This document shows, one piece after another, positions 35,608 to 44,664 of a stretch of 64,000 nt of DNA. Made by a program: the position numbers and the translations under genes. The notes under the pieces are model-generated. The model was not told the DNA's origin. It saw nothing but the letters and a program-made list of their open reading frames with translations, and made no database searches. The DNA is from Planctomycetota bacterium (GTDB lineage Bacteria > Planctomycetota > UBA1135 > GCA-002686595), in the NCBI GenBank assembly GCA_029259595.1, contig JAJDEW010000004.1, positions 1-64,000 on the forward strand, written 5' to 3'. The first letter of the stretch is position 1. Each line of letters opens with the position of its first letter.

Positions 35608-36252
35608 TCAGGGCACGGTCGGGGGGTAGCTTTCGGCCAGGAGCTCGGCCAGGAGCTCGCTCCACTTGGCGAAGGCATGCCGGGCGTGCCCGTAGCGCGA
35701 GAAGCACTCGATGAGCAGGAACGGGGTGCCTTCGCGCGCGCAGGCGAGGGCCAGGACCCGTTCCCCGCTGCCCCCGTCGGTGACTTCGATCTCCGCCACG
35801 GCTCCGCCCATGTCGAGGGGGACCAGCAGGATCACGGTGACGACGTTGACGAAGACGCTGGAGGGGTCGACGTCCGTGAGCGCGGTCCGCACGTTCAGGG
35901 TGTCCGGTCCCGGCCCGTCCGCGAGCTCGAAGTCGCGGCCCAAGGACTCGCGCAGGCAGCTTTCGAAGTGGGCGGTGAGTCGCGCTGCGGTTTCGGCTTC
36001 GAGCTCGGGGGCCCCGTCCGCCGGTCGCCAGAGCGTGGGCTCGATCCAGAGCCGAGGACGCGGGCGGGGTGCTCCCTGCGCCCGCGGACGAGCGAGCAGC
36101 ACTTCATCGGGCACCCAGCCCACCTCGTGCTCCGGGGCCGGGACGAGGTCCTCGTAGCCGTCCAGGAAGCCGGTGCGCGTCGGCGCGAGACCGGCGCAAC
36201 CGGCGCTGCAGAAGAGGACGAGCGCAGGAACGAAGCGAACGGAACGGGACAT
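35608..36252 (-). CDS. DUF3313-like lipoprotein
   Basis: A 214-residue exported protein. Residues 1-19 are a signal ending CSAGC, a weak lipobox, so acylation at Cys19 is possible. The start of the mature part (APTRTGFLDGYEDLVP) fits DUF3313, and the middle has DTLNVRTALTDVDPSS and the hydrophobic NVVTVILLVPLDMGGAVAEIEV typical of that family. Function unknown, probably an outer-membrane-facing lipoprotein. It is oriented towards the BlaI-M56 operon and ends 88 bp before the repressor gene. Confidence 0.72.
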   Translation of the reverse strand: MSRSVRFVPALVLFCSAGCAGLAPTRTGFLDGYEDLVPAPEHEVGWVPDEVLLARPRAQGAPRPRPRLWIEPTLWRPADGAPELEAETAARLTAHFESCLRESLGRDFELADGPGPDTLNVRTALTDVDPSSVFVNVVTVILLVPLDMGGAVAEIEVTDGGSGERVLALACAREGTPFLLIECFSRYGHARHAFAKWSELLAELLAESYPPTVP

Positions 36253-36467
36253 GGGATCGTCGGGGGCAGGGGGACCGGGGTCGTTTGCCTTACGCAGCCG
36301 TGATCCGTGCCGTGACGTTCACGGAACGAACTTCAGGTCTTCGACAGTCCTCGGTAAAGGCGTCAAAAAGCCGGAAGGAGTTCGGAAGAGTCCCTGGTCA
36401 CCCTCGTACCAGGCGCGTGCAAGTGACCGCAGCATCCACACTTCTCGGGGCGTCGACCCTGTTCACC

Positions 36468-36818
36468 ATGACCTCGACCCCGCGTCGCTTCCTGCCGGAG
36501 GCGATCTGCCCCCGCTGTCATGGAGCGGTGCGCCCGGTCGAGGTGTCGCAAGGGGACGAACATGCGGCGAAGTGCGAATACTGCGGTCACCTCTGGACGC
36601 TGCGTGCGGGGGCCTCGTGGCCGGAAACCGGCCGTCGGGGCGCTGCGCTGCTCGCCACCATCGGTGGGGCAGCGACGGAGGCCGCCTTTCACGCGAGCTC
36701 GGTGCGACCGAGGCGGTCGCGCACCGCGCGGCCCGTGCGGCACGGCGCGTCGCGCTCCTGGCTCTGGCTGGCGTTCGGAATCGGGGCTCTCGCGCTCGTC
36801 GTGAGCCTCGCGCTCTAG
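36468..36818 (+). CDS. Small zinc-ribbon membrane protein
   Basis: A 116-residue protein. Residues 14-44 hold a zinc ribbon (CPRC at 14-17 and CEYC at 36-39). A basic linker follows, and the C-terminus is one membrane helix (WLWLAFGIGALALVVSLAL). This looks like a tail-anchored protein with a cytosolic zinc ribbon. No family is recognised. It is divergent from the lipoprotein gene with a 215-bp gap. After its TAG stop comes CAGCCT, a 9-base match to the end of the family A elements, possibly by chance. Confidence 0.6.
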   Translation: MTSTPRRFLPEAICPRCHGAVRPVEVSQGDEHAAKCEYCGHLWTLRAGASWPETGRRGAALLATIGGAATEAAFHASSVRPRRSRTARPVRHGASRSWLWLAFGIGALALVVSLAL

Positions 36819-36842
36819 CAGCCTCGGCACCCCCGCGTCGCG

Positions 36843-38441
36843 CTACTCCCCGGACTTCGGGGCGTCGGACTGGACGAGATCGGGAACGCGCGGGGTGAAC
36901 TTGCCGGCGTTGCGCGCGTTTCCGGCCTGGATGATGATTCCTGCGACTTGCCCTTGCTGGCGTTCGAAGGCGACGTCCTGGGCCAGGCGATCCTTGGTGT
37001 CCTTGACGTCGATGCGAGCGCCCCAGTCGAGGAGCTGTTGCGCGGCGTCCACGTTGCCGCGGAAGGCCGCGATGTGGAGCGGTGTCCAGTTGTCGTTCGA
37101 GACCGGATCGAGCTGGGCCCCGCAGCGTGCCAGGGTCTCGACGGTCCGTCCGCTGAGTTCGGTGCGATCACAGGCGAAGTGCATGGCGCGCAGGCCCTCG
37201 GACTGGGTCGCCTCGAGATCGGCGCCCAGCGAATAGAGCTCGCGGATCATCGGCGGGCGGCCGCGACTGGCGGCGAGGTGCAGCGGCGTCTGCCCGGACT
37301 TCGTGCGCGCTTCGATGTCGGCACCCTTCTGCGCGAGGAAGCGCACGATGTGACCCATCCCTTGTTGCGCACCCATGTGGACCGGGGTTCCGTCGCGCTT
37401 TTCCTTGGCCTCGATGTCGGCTCCCAACTTCACGAGGAGCATGGCCGCTTCGATCTCGCCCATGTAGGCGGCGTAGTGGAGGGGCGTCCACTTCTTCCTG
37501 TCGCGGATGTTCACGTCGACGCCGTGTGCGATCAGCGACTCGATCACGGCCACGTTGCCGTAGTTGGCGGCGTCGTGCAGCGGCGAGCCACCCTTCTTGT
37601 CGAACGTGTGAACGTCGGCCCCGTGCTCGATCAGGATCTCGATGATCTCGGCGTCGTCTCGAATCGAAGCTCCGTGCAGCGGCGTCCGGCCCCGAGCGAG
37701 GTTCTTGTAGTTGGGGTTGGCGCCGTGGTCCAACAGCGCCGCGGTCATCTCGAGGCGCCCGCCGGAGGCGGCCAGATAGAGCGGCGTACGACCGTCCTTG
37801 GGAGTGGCTTCGATGTCGACGTCGGGGTCCTCGAGCAGCATGCGGAAGACCTGGTCGTGGTCGCCCTGGACGGCGAAGTGCAGCGCTGTCCAACCACCGC
37901 CGGCCTGCGCGTTCACGTCAGCCCCGCGATCGAGCAGGAGGCGGACCGTCTCCGCGTGGCCGTTCTGAGCGGAGAGATGGAGGGCCGTGTAGCCCTCCAT
38001 GAAGGTGGCGTCGACGTCCTCCCCGTTGTCCAGCTCCTTGGCCACGAGCTCGGTCAGACCCTTCTGCGCGTGCGCGTGGATCCCTTCGGGCGGCGACTGG
38101 GTGGCCTTGCCCTGCTGCTCGAGCTCTTCCAGGCCGCCCGCAGGCAGCGGCACCGTCGCCTCGGTCTCCCCGGCGACGTCCATGTCGGAGACGAGCTCCT
38201 GGGGGTCGGAGGCGTCCGTCACGCCGGAGGCATGCGAACTCGGCTCGGCCGCGAGGGGGTCGGCGGGGGCGAGGGCCGTGACCGTGGGACGGGCGGTTTT
38301 GTCCCCGTCCTGCCCCTTGCCCTGGGCGGGTTCTTGGCCGGTTTCGGCCGGCGTGCTCGTGTCCGAGCAAGCGGGCGCGAAGCAAACGAGAAGGGCGAGC
38401 GCGGTGCGCACGATGGGCTTGTTGGAGTCGAGGGCGGTCAT
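36843..38441 (-). CDS. Secreted ankyrin-repeat protein
   Basis: A 532-residue exported protein. Residues 1-25 are a signal with a possible lipobox (CFAPACSDT). A low-complexity linker runs to about residue 130. About eleven ankyrin repeats follow, each near 33 residues, with clear TPLHLAAxxGxxxxVxxLLxxGADV patterns (GYTALHLSAQNGHAETVRLL, KWTPLHYAAYMGEIEAAMLL). These form a protein-binding solenoid in the periplasm or on the surface. Binding partner unknown. The start at 38,441 gives the signal peptide; upstream in-frame sequence is not convincing. Confidence 0.88.
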   Translation of the reverse strand: MTALDSNKPIVRTALALLVCFAPACSDTSTPAETGQEPAQGKGQDGDKTARPTVTALAPADPLAAEPSSHASGVTDASDPQELVSDMDVAGETEATVPLPAGGLEELEQQGKATQSPPEGIHAHAQKGLTELVAKELDNGEDVDATFMEGYTALHLSAQNGHAETVRLLLDRGADVNAQAGGGWTALHFAVQGDHDQVFRMLLEDPDVDIEATPKDGRTPLYLAASGGRLEMTAALLDHGANPNYKNLARGRTPLHGASIRDDAEIIEILIEHGADVHTFDKKGGSPLHDAANYGNVAVIESLIAHGVDVNIRDRKKWTPLHYAAYMGEIEAAMLLVKLGADIEAKEKRDGTPVHMGAQQGMGHIVRFLAQKGADIEARTKSGQTPLHLAASRGRPPMIRELYSLGADLEATQSEGLRAMHFACDRTELSGRTVETLARCGAQLDPVSNDNWTPLHIAAFRGNVDAAQQLLDWGARIDVKDTKDRLAQDVAFERQQGQVAGIIIQAGNARNAGKFTPRVPDLVQSDAPKSGE

Positions 38442-38600
38442 GGTGGGGTGAAGCAGGGCTGACTCGAGGAGGCCGTCCGGAGGTCCTTCCTCGGCTCGGG
38501 CCACGCGGATTGTGGAGGGCTCGGGAAGCCACGGCAAGACGACGCGCCTCCGGGTGGGCCGGTTCCCTACGGAGAGGAAGGCGGGGAGTTGGAGTCGGCC

Positions 38601-38624
38601 GCGAGGCTTCCTCGCCTTTTTCCG
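38601..38624 (+). terminator. Small terminator-like hairpin in the 5' region of the GT2 gene
   Basis: GCGAGG and CCTCGC form a 6-bp stem with a CTT loop, followed by CTTTTT. It lies about 65 bp before the GT2 start. The stem is short, so this is only a candidate terminator or attenuator. A TAGCCT hexamer downstream (38,640-38,645) could be the real promoter -10. Confidence 0.3.
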
Positions 38625-38686
38625 GCCAGGAGGATCGGATAGCCTACCGCCCCGCCATCGCGCTGGACGGGCAGAACTCTGGCCCC

Positions 38687-39658
38687 ATGGACCCCTCGGA
38701 ATCGCCTTCTCGCTCGCTGACGGTCATCGTCCCCGTCTTCAACAGCGCGCGGATCCTGCCCGCCCTGATCGAGCGTCTGGAGCCCGTGCTCGCGTCCGTG
38801 GCCGCCGACTTCGAGCTTCTGCTGATCGACGACGACAGCAAGGACGACAGCTGGAGCGTGATCGAGGAGCTCCAGCGCTCGCACAGCTGGCTGCGCGGCA
38901 TCCACATGATGCGCAACTACGGGCAGCACAATGCGCTGTTGTGTGGCATCCGTCGCGCGCGCTTCGACTTCATCTTGACCATGGACGACGACCTCCAGCA
39001 TCCGCCGGAGGAGATCCCACTGCTCCTCGCGAAGCTGGACGAAGGCTTCGACGTCGTCTACGGCACGCCCGAACACGAGCAGCACGGCTTCTTCCGCGAC
39101 ATGGCCTCGCGCGTGACGAAGATGGCCCTGCAGAGCGCGATGGGGGCCAGCACCGCGCGCAAGGTCAGCGCGTTTCGAGTCTTCCGGACGCACGTCCGGC
39201 GGGCCTTCGAGAACTACCAGAGCCAGTACGTCTCGATCGACGTCCTCCTGACCTGGTCGAGCACGCGCTTTGCCGCCATCTCGGTGCGCCACGACCCGCG
39301 AACGATCGGCGAGTCGAACTACACGTTCCGCAAGCTCGTGACGCACGCTCTGAACATGCTGACGGGCTTCAGTACGTTTCCACTGAAGCTCGCGAGCGTG
39401 ATCGGCTTCGTCTTCACGCTGTTCGGCCTGGGCGTCCTGGTCTACGTCATCGTGCGGTACCTGCTCCAGGGCAGCGCGGTTCCCGGCTTCCCCTTCCTGG
39501 CCTCGGTGATCGCGATCTTCTCCGGGGCGCAGCTCTTCGCGCTCGGGATCATCGGCGAATACCTGGCGCGCATGCACTTTCGCATGATGGAGCGGCCGAC
39601 CTACGCGATCCGCGATATGGCGCCGGTCGCGACGGAATCGGATGCCATGACGCGATGA
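38687..39658 (+). CDS. GT2 glycosyltransferase with two C-terminal membrane helices
   Basis: A 323-residue enzyme of the DPM1/GtrB/ArnC-like group. The GT-A domain (about 10-230) has VIVPVFNSARILPALIERLE, LLIDDDSKDDSW and MDDDLQHPPEEIP, where the Asp residues bind the nucleotide-sugar and metal. Two membrane segments follow (SVIGFVFTLFGLGVLVYVIV; LASVIAIFSGAQLFALGIIG). Such enzymes attach a sugar to a polyprenyl-phosphate on the cytosolic face. It is the first gene of a tight three-gene group, with an ATGA overlap to a sugar N-acetyltransferase gene. The donor could be the amino sugar made by the next two genes. Confidence 0.9.
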   Translation: MDPSESPSRSLTVIVPVFNSARILPALIERLEPVLASVAADFELLLIDDDSKDDSWSVIEELQRSHSWLRGIHMMRNYGQHNALLCGIRRARFDFILTMDDDLQHPPEEIPLLLAKLDEGFDVVYGTPEHEQHGFFRDMASRVTKMALQSAMGASTARKVSAFRVFRTHVRRAFENYQSQYVSIDVLLTWSSTRFAAISVRHDPRTIGESNYTFRKLVTHALNMLTGFSTFPLKLASVIGFVFTLFGLGVLVYVIVRYLLQGSAVPGFPFLASVIAIFSGAQLFALGIIGEYLARMHFRMMERPTYAIRDMAPVATESDAMTR

Positions 39659-40395
39659 CCGCGCCCTGCACGCAGCTGGCCTGGGACTCCGACTTCTTCG
39701 GCATCGAGATCGCCCGGCTGCGGGCTCCGACGCTCGACGAGGCCGCGCTCGACGAGGTGCGGGTCTGGGCCCGAAAGACCGGCGTTCGCTGCGTCTACTG
39801 TCTCTTGCAGGCCGACGATGGCGAGAGCATCCGCGTGGCTGAGCGCGGCGGACTGCGCCTGGTCGACATTCGCGTCACGCTCGAGCGTTCGCTCGCCGGT
39901 GTTTCGCCCGGGCTCGCGCCGGGGCTTCGCAACGCGAGCGCGGAGGACGTGGCTCTCCTGCGCGAGATCGCGCGCGTCAGCCACCGCGACGCCCGCTTCC
40001 ACTACGATCCGGGCTTTCCCGACGAGCGCTGTGACGAGCTCTACGCGACCTGGATCGAGAACAGCTGCCAGGGCTTCGCCGCCGGGGTCCTGGTCGCGGA
40101 CGACGGCGCGGGCGCGCAGGGCTACATCAGCTGCCACCTCGACGGCGCCGAGGGCTCGATCGGACTGATCGCCGTGTCCGACGCGGCGCGGGGTCGCGGA
40201 GCGGGGCGACGGCTCGTCGACGGTTCGCTCGCCTGGTTTGCCCAACGGAACCTGGAACGGGCCGTAGTCGTCACGCAGGGGCGCAACGTCGGCGCCCTCC
40301 GCATGTACGAACGGTCCGGCTTTCTCGCCCGTTCCGTGGAGCTTTGGTATCACCTCTGGCCTTCCGACGACCGATCCCAGGAACCCCTCCGTTGA
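39655..40395 (+). CDS. GNAT acetyltransferase, WecD-like
   Basis: A 246-residue protein with a GNAT domain in its C-terminal half (SIGLIAVSDAARGRGAGRRLVDGSL, where RGRGAG is the acetyl-CoA loop, and RNVGALRMYERSGFL). The N-terminal half (TQLAWDSDFFGIEIARL) matches WecD/RffC, which acetylates dTDP-4-amino-4,6-dideoxygalactose. Adjacency to a WecE-like aminotransferase supports this assignment. It starts inside the GT2 stop (ATGA) and its own stop overlaps the next gene's TTG. Confidence 0.85.
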   Translation: MTAPCTQLAWDSDFFGIEIARLRAPTLDEAALDEVRVWARKTGVRCVYCLLQADDGESIRVAERGGLRLVDIRVTLERSLAGVSPGLAPGLRNASAEDVALLREIARVSHRDARFHYDPGFPDERCDELYATWIENSCQGFAAGVLVADDGAGAQGYISCHLDGAEGSIGLIAVSDAARGRGAGRRLVDGSLAWFAQRNLERAVVVTQGRNVGALRMYERSGFLARSVELWYHLWPSDDRSQEPLR

Positions 40396-41531
40396 GCTCG
40401 ATCCGCATCCCCTTCAACAAGGCGACCCTCACCGGAGGCGAGCTCGACTACATCCGCCAGGCCGTCGAAGAAGGCCACATCTCCGGGGACGGCTCGTTCA
40501 CGAAGCGCTGCAATGCCCTCTTCGAGTCGACCCTGGGGGTCAAGAAGGCCCTGTTGACCACCTCGTGCACCCACGCGCTCGAGATGAGCGCGATCCTGCT
40601 CGACATCGGTCCGGGCGACGAGGTGATCGTGCCGTCGTTCGCCTTCGTGACGACGGTGAACGCCTTCGTCCTGCACGGGGCCAAGCCGATCTTCGTCGAC
40701 GTGCAGCCCGAGACGATGAACATGGATCCCGCGCTCGTGCGCGAGAAGATCACCGACAAGACGAAGGCGATCGTGGCCCTGCACTACGCCGGCGTCGGCT
40801 GCGACATGGACGAGCTGTGCGCCATCGCGCAGGAAGCCGCCGTTCCGATCGTCGAGGACAACGCCCACGGCCTGTTCGGGACGTACAAGGGCAAGCAACT
40901 CGGCACGTTCGGTGCCCTTGCGACGCAAAGCTTCCACGAGACGAAGAACTTCACCTGCGGCGAGGGCGGGGCGCTCTTGCTCAACGACCCCGCGCTCTTC
41001 GAGCGGGCCGAGATCATCCGTGAGAAGGGCACGAACCGTGCGCGCTTCTTCCGCGGTCAGATCGACAAGTACACCTGGGTCGACGTGGGGTCGAGCTACC
41101 TGCCGTCCGAGATCCTGGCCGCCTTCCTCTACTCGCAGCTCGAGGCCCGCACGGAGATCCAGGCCGGGCGCGCCCGGATCTGGCAGCGCTACGCCACAGC
41201 CCTCGCGGACTGGTGCGCCGCGAACGGGGTCGAGCAGGGCACCTGTCCTGCGGACCGCGAGCATCCCTACCACATGTTCTACCTGGTGCTGCCCTCGTTG
41301 GACGTGCGCCAGGCCTTGATCGCCCACCTGCGCGACCGCGGGATCCTGGCGGTCTTCCACTACCTGCCCCTGCACCTCTCCGACATGGGGCGGCGCTTCG
41401 GCGGACAGCCGGGCGACTGCCCCGTGACCGAGGATCGCAGCGACCGGCTCTTGCGCCTGCCGCTCTACCACAGCCTCACCGAGAGTGAGCAGAGCGACGT
41501 GATCGAGGCCGTGTGCGCCTTCGCCCCCTGA
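40392..41531 (+). CDS. wecE: dTDP-4-amino-4,6-dideoxygalactose transaminase (WecE/RffA-like)
   Basis: A 379-residue PLP enzyme of the DegT/DnrJ/EryC1 family. The N-terminus (IPFNKATLTGGELDYI, GHISGDGSFTKRC) and HETKNFTCGEGGALL, with the PLP lysine near residue 185, closely follow WecE/RffA. It converts the 4-keto sugar to dTDP-Fuc4N using glutamate. Start: TTG at 40,392, giving a TTGA overlap with the acetyltransferase stop; another TTG at 40,344 is possible but lacks the family N-terminus. With the WecD-like and GT2 genes it forms a pathway for an N-acetylated amino-dideoxy sugar transferred to a lipid carrier. Confidence 0.92.
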   Translation: MSSIRIPFNKATLTGGELDYIRQAVEEGHISGDGSFTKRCNALFESTLGVKKALLTTSCTHALEMSAILLDIGPGDEVIVPSFAFVTTVNAFVLHGAKPIFVDVQPETMNMDPALVREKITDKTKAIVALHYAGVGCDMDELCAIAQEAAVPIVEDNAHGLFGTYKGKQLGTFGALATQSFHETKNFTCGEGGALLLNDPALFERAEIIREKGTNRARFFRGQIDKYTWVDVGSSYLPSEILAAFLYSQLEARTEIQAGRARIWQRYATALADWCAANGVEQGTCPADREHPYHMFYLVLPSLDVRQALIAHLRDRGILAVFHYLPLHLSDMGRRFGGQPGDCPVTEDRSDRLLRLPLYHSLTESEQSDVIEAVCAFAP

Positions 41532-41572
41532 CGCCTTCGCGCCCGCCCGCGTCAGCGGCTCGGCCCTGTGAA

Positions 41573-41667
41573 AGTCCTTCGGCGCCATGACGACGTCCTC
41601 CACAGCAGCGCGGCACCCGCCCGCCTCGCCGAAGCCACGGATTCACCTGCGTTTCCAGTTACCCTGC
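41573..41667 (+). repeat. Half copy of a family B element
   Basis: Shares GTCCTTCGGCGCCATGACGA, GCGCGGCACCCGC and CTCGCCGAAGCCACGGATTC with the tandem copies at 46,381, then ends where the family A element begins. The family A insertion seems to have removed or replaced the other half. Confidence 0.6.
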
Positions 41668-41832
41668 TAGCAGCCTGATGGAAAAGTGCTTCGGATGCGA
41701 TGCATGTGACCGGGAGGCTCGGCAGGTGCGCGAGATCGCAGGCGAATCGGTCGATTCGGCGAGGCTCTCGCGTGCCGGCCGGGCTTTCCGGACGCATGCA
41801 GCGCGCCGGATGACTTTTTCATCAGGCTGCTA
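41668..41832 (+). repeat. 165-bp inverted-repeat element, family A copy 2
   Basis: Same length and sequence type as the copy at 20,182 but in the opposite orientation. Ends are TAGCAGCCTGATGGAAAAG and CTTTTTCATCAGGCTGCTA. Its CTTTTTCATCAGG end faces the gene at 41,860, 27 bp from the ATG. Confidence 0.85.
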
Positions 41833-41859
41833 GGGCGCCGCGCGCGAAGCTGACGGTCG

Positions 41860-43428
41860 ATGGAGAGTGCCACGGAACGAGCCTGGGGCCGGACAGCCCT
41901 CGCTGCCGTCACGGCCTTCGCCGTGACGTGCGCGCTGCACGTCGTCTTCGCGCGCCAGCACGTGAACCCGGCCGACGAAGGCTTCTTGTGGTATGGCGTG
42001 CAGCGCACGCTGGCCGGTGACGTGCCGCTGCGCGACTTTCAGTCCTACGAGCCCGGTCGCTACCTCTGGTGTGCGCTGATCGGGACGTTCGCGGGCGACG
42101 GGATCGTCGCGCTGCGTACGTCGATCGCGGTGTTCCAGGGGCTCGGTCTCTTCTTCGGTTGCCTGGTCGTTCTGCGCGTCCTGCCCGCGCGCTGGCTCGT
42201 GGTCCCGGTGGCCTTCGCCCTGGCCTATTGGATGTTCCCGCGTCACAAGGCCTTCGAGTCGGCGGCCGCGATGATGGCCGTCTGGGTGGCGGTGCGGCTC
42301 TTCGAAGAGCCCTCGGTGCGTCGGCACGCGCTCGCCGGTGTCGCGGTCGGGCTGGCGACCTTCCTGGGCCGCAACCACGGGCTCTACTGCGGCGCGGCGT
42401 TCGGGCTGTCGATCTTGCTCTTGGCCTGGAAGGGCCGCGATGGCGGTCCGGTTGGGAAAGGCCGCGATCGCGGCCTGGGCCGCAAGCTCGCAGCCTTCGT
42501 GGGCGGAGCGTTCGTCGGTGCCTTGCCGCTGCTCGGCATGCTCGCGTTCGTGCCCGGCTTCGCGGCGGCCTTCTTCGATTCGCTCCTGTTCTTCGTTCAG
42601 CACGGCTCGAACACGCCGCTCGCGTATCCCTGGCCCTGGCGCCTCGGCTTCGAGCACCTGGCGGGTCACGAGCGTTTCGCGCTCGCGGCCGCCTTCCTGT
42701 TGCCGCCGGTGGTCTACGTCGTCGGCCTCGTCGCGCTGTGGCGGACGCCGGCCGAGGAGCTCGGACGTCGCAGCGTCTTGTTGGGTGCCGTCGTGGTCGG
42801 GAGCTTCTACGCCCACCAGGCCTCGGTGCGTTCCGATCCTCAGCACCTCGCCCAGAGCATCCATCCGGCGCTGCTCGCGTGCCTCGGCGCCTGCGCCCTG
42901 GTGCGCGGACGCGCGCGCCTTCCTGTGACGGCCGTTGCGTGCACGCTGCTCGTCGCGCTCGCGGTCGTCGCCGTTGGGGCCACGAACCCGGTCGTGAAGC
43001 CCTGGCGGACCGTATCCACCGAGCGCGTCGAACGTGTTCCGCTCGAGGTCGGTGACGACGTGCTGCAAGTCGACCCCGGCGATGCGCGCTATCTCGAGCT
43101 GGTGCGCGGCGCGATCGAGGCGGCGGTCCCAGCCGAGGCGCCGATCTTCTTTGCGCCTGTCTTCTCGATCTTCTACCCCTTGTTCGAACGCAGGGCGCCG
43201 ACCTGGCAGATCTACTTCCTGTGGAAGTTGAGCGAAGACGAGCAACGTGCGATCATCCGTCGGCTCGACGGCGTCGACCACGCGCTCATCGTCGATACCG
43301 ACCCGACGGGAGAGCTCCTCTTCCGCAACACGAACCCACTCGTCTGGGCCTGGTTCACCGAGCGCTTCGAGCCGGTCGAGCCGCGGCTCCTGCCCGCGGG
43401 CCACTGGCTGCTCCGACGGAGGCCCTGA
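41860..43428 (+). CDS. Polytopic membrane protein, GT-C (ArnT/PMT-like) type
   Basis: A 522-residue protein with about ten membrane helices in residues 12-390, then a soluble C-terminal domain. The first extracytoplasmic loop has VNPADEGFLWYG, with Asp-Glu at the position where GT-C glycosyltransferases keep their catalytic acid. These enzymes use lipid-linked sugars outside the membrane, which fits the upstream polyprenyl-sugar genes, though the family assignment is tentative. The family A element lies directly upstream and may carry its promoter region. Confidence 0.68.
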   Translation: MESATERAWGRTALAAVTAFAVTCALHVVFARQHVNPADEGFLWYGVQRTLAGDVPLRDFQSYEPGRYLWCALIGTFAGDGIVALRTSIAVFQGLGLFFGCLVVLRVLPARWLVVPVAFALAYWMFPRHKAFESAAAMMAVWVAVRLFEEPSVRRHALAGVAVGLATFLGRNHGLYCGAAFGLSILLLAWKGRDGGPVGKGRDRGLGRKLAAFVGGAFVGALPLLGMLAFVPGFAAAFFDSLLFFVQHGSNTPLAYPWPWRLGFEHLAGHERFALAAAFLLPPVVYVVGLVALWRTPAEELGRRSVLLGAVVVGSFYAHQASVRSDPQHLAQSIHPALLACLGACALVRGRARLPVTAVACTLLVALAVVAVGATNPVVKPWRTVSTERVERVPLEVGDDVLQVDPGDARYLELVRGAIEAAVPAEAPIFFAPVFSIFYPLFERRAPTWQIYFLWKLSEDEQRAIIRRLDGVDHALIVDTDPTGELLFRNTNPLVWAWFTERFEPVEPRLLPAGHWLLRRRP

Positions 43429-43432
43429 AACC

Positions 43433-44563
43433 ATGGCGAGGGAACCCTACTTCGCGACCTGCGCGCCGGGCATCGAGCCGCTTCTCCACGCGGAGGTGAA
43501 AGCCCTGCGGGTGGCGCGTGTCGAACGGCAGGTGGGGGGCGTCTACTTCGAGGGCTCGGAGCAGGACGCCTGGCAGGCCAACCTGCGCCTGCGGACGGCG
43601 ATCCGGGTCCTGCGAAGGCTCGCGCGCTTCGCTGCGCCGGACGCGGATGCGCTCCATGCAGGCGTGGGCGAACTCGCCTGGGAGCGCTTCCTGCCCCCGG
43701 GTGGCACGTTGCGTGTCGACGCACAAACGCGCGACTCGGCGCTCGATCACTCGCGCTTCGTCGAGCAACGCGCGAAGGACGCCGTCGTCGATCGCTTTCG
43801 CGCGCGAACGGGCGAGCGACCGTCGGTCGACAAGGAGGCCCCCGACCTGCGCGTGCACGTGCACCTCTTCCGCGACCGCGCGACGGTCTCGGTCGACACC
43901 TCGGGGTCGTCCCTGCATCGGCGTGGCTGGCGGATCCACCAGGGCCGCGCGCCGCTGGCGGAGACGACGGCCGCCGCGCTCGTGCTGGCGAGCGGCTGGA
44001 ACCGCCGCGCGCCGCTCGTGGACCCCTTCTGCGGGACCGGGACGATCCTCGTCGAGGCCGGTTGGATCGCGGCGGGGATCGCGCCCGGACTCCGTCGCGA
44101 GTTCGCCTTCGAGCGCTGGCCTGGACACGATCGCCGTGGGTGGGACCGGCTGAAGCGCGCGGTCGCGAACGAGAGCTCACCGGCGGGCAAGCTCGTGCTG
44201 CAGGGCTTCGACGTGGATGCGGAGCGCGTGCGCGAGGCCGGCGAGCACGCTTCCGCGGCCGGGCTCGAGGGCCTCGTCGAGGTTCGACAGGGTGACGCAC
44301 TCGACTGGCGCCCGCGCGCGGGTTGGAACGCCTGGATCGTCACGAACCCGCCCTACGGGCTGCGCCTCGGCGAGGAAGCGGAGGTCGAGCGGCTCTACAC
44401 GGACTTCGGTGCGTTGCTGCGCGCGCATTGCAACGGTTTCCACCTGACCCTCCTGACGGGACGCGCGCTCCTGGCCAAAAAACTCGGATTGGCCGGAACA
44501 AATCGCGACACCTGGGTCAGCGGTGGACTCGACTGTCAGGTCGTTCGGCACGAGAGCATTTGA
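43433..44563 (+). CDS. RlmL/THUMP-type RNA methyltransferase
   Basis: A 376-residue enzyme of COG0116. The N-terminal half is a ferredoxin-like and THUMP RNA-binding module (YFATCAPGIEPLLHAEVKAL, then RVHVHLFRDRATVSVDTSG). The C-terminal Rossmann methyltransferase has LVDPFCGTGTILVEA (SAM-binding) and the catalytic IVTNPPYGLRLG. It resembles the N-terminal domain of E. coli RlmL, which makes m2G2445 in 23S rRNA; the RlmK half is absent. The start is 4 bp after the preceding stop. Confidence 0.9.
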   Translation: MAREPYFATCAPGIEPLLHAEVKALRVARVERQVGGVYFEGSEQDAWQANLRLRTAIRVLRRLARFAAPDADALHAGVGELAWERFLPPGGTLRVDAQTRDSALDHSRFVEQRAKDAVVDRFRARTGERPSVDKEAPDLRVHVHLFRDRATVSVDTSGSSLHRRGWRIHQGRAPLAETTAAALVLASGWNRRAPLVDPFCGTGTILVEAGWIAAGIAPGLRREFAFERWPGHDRRGWDRLKRAVANESSPAGKLVLQGFDVDAERVREAGEHASAAGLEGLVEVRQGDALDWRPRAGWNAWIVTNPPYGLRLGEEAEVERLYTDFGALLRAHCNGFHLTLLTGRALLAKKLGLAGTNRDTWVSGGLDCQVVRHESI

Positions 44564-44664
44564 GGCCGATGGAACGACGATCCGATCCAGGACGGATCGG
44601 GGGAGTCCGAGTAGACTTCACGGGTTCGCGAACCCCATCCGAAGAAGACCGTTCGAGACCCTCC

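Larger units (their letters stand above)
41532..41859. other. Intergenic region made of two repeat elements
   Basis: A half copy of the 160-bp family (41,573-41,667) runs directly into a complete 165-bp family A element (41,668-41,832). No gene is present. Confidence 0.7.

Noticed and set aside
36819..36842. Further family A element after the zinc-ribbon gene
   Set aside because: Only TAGCAGCCT is shared; the match is too short to claim an element.
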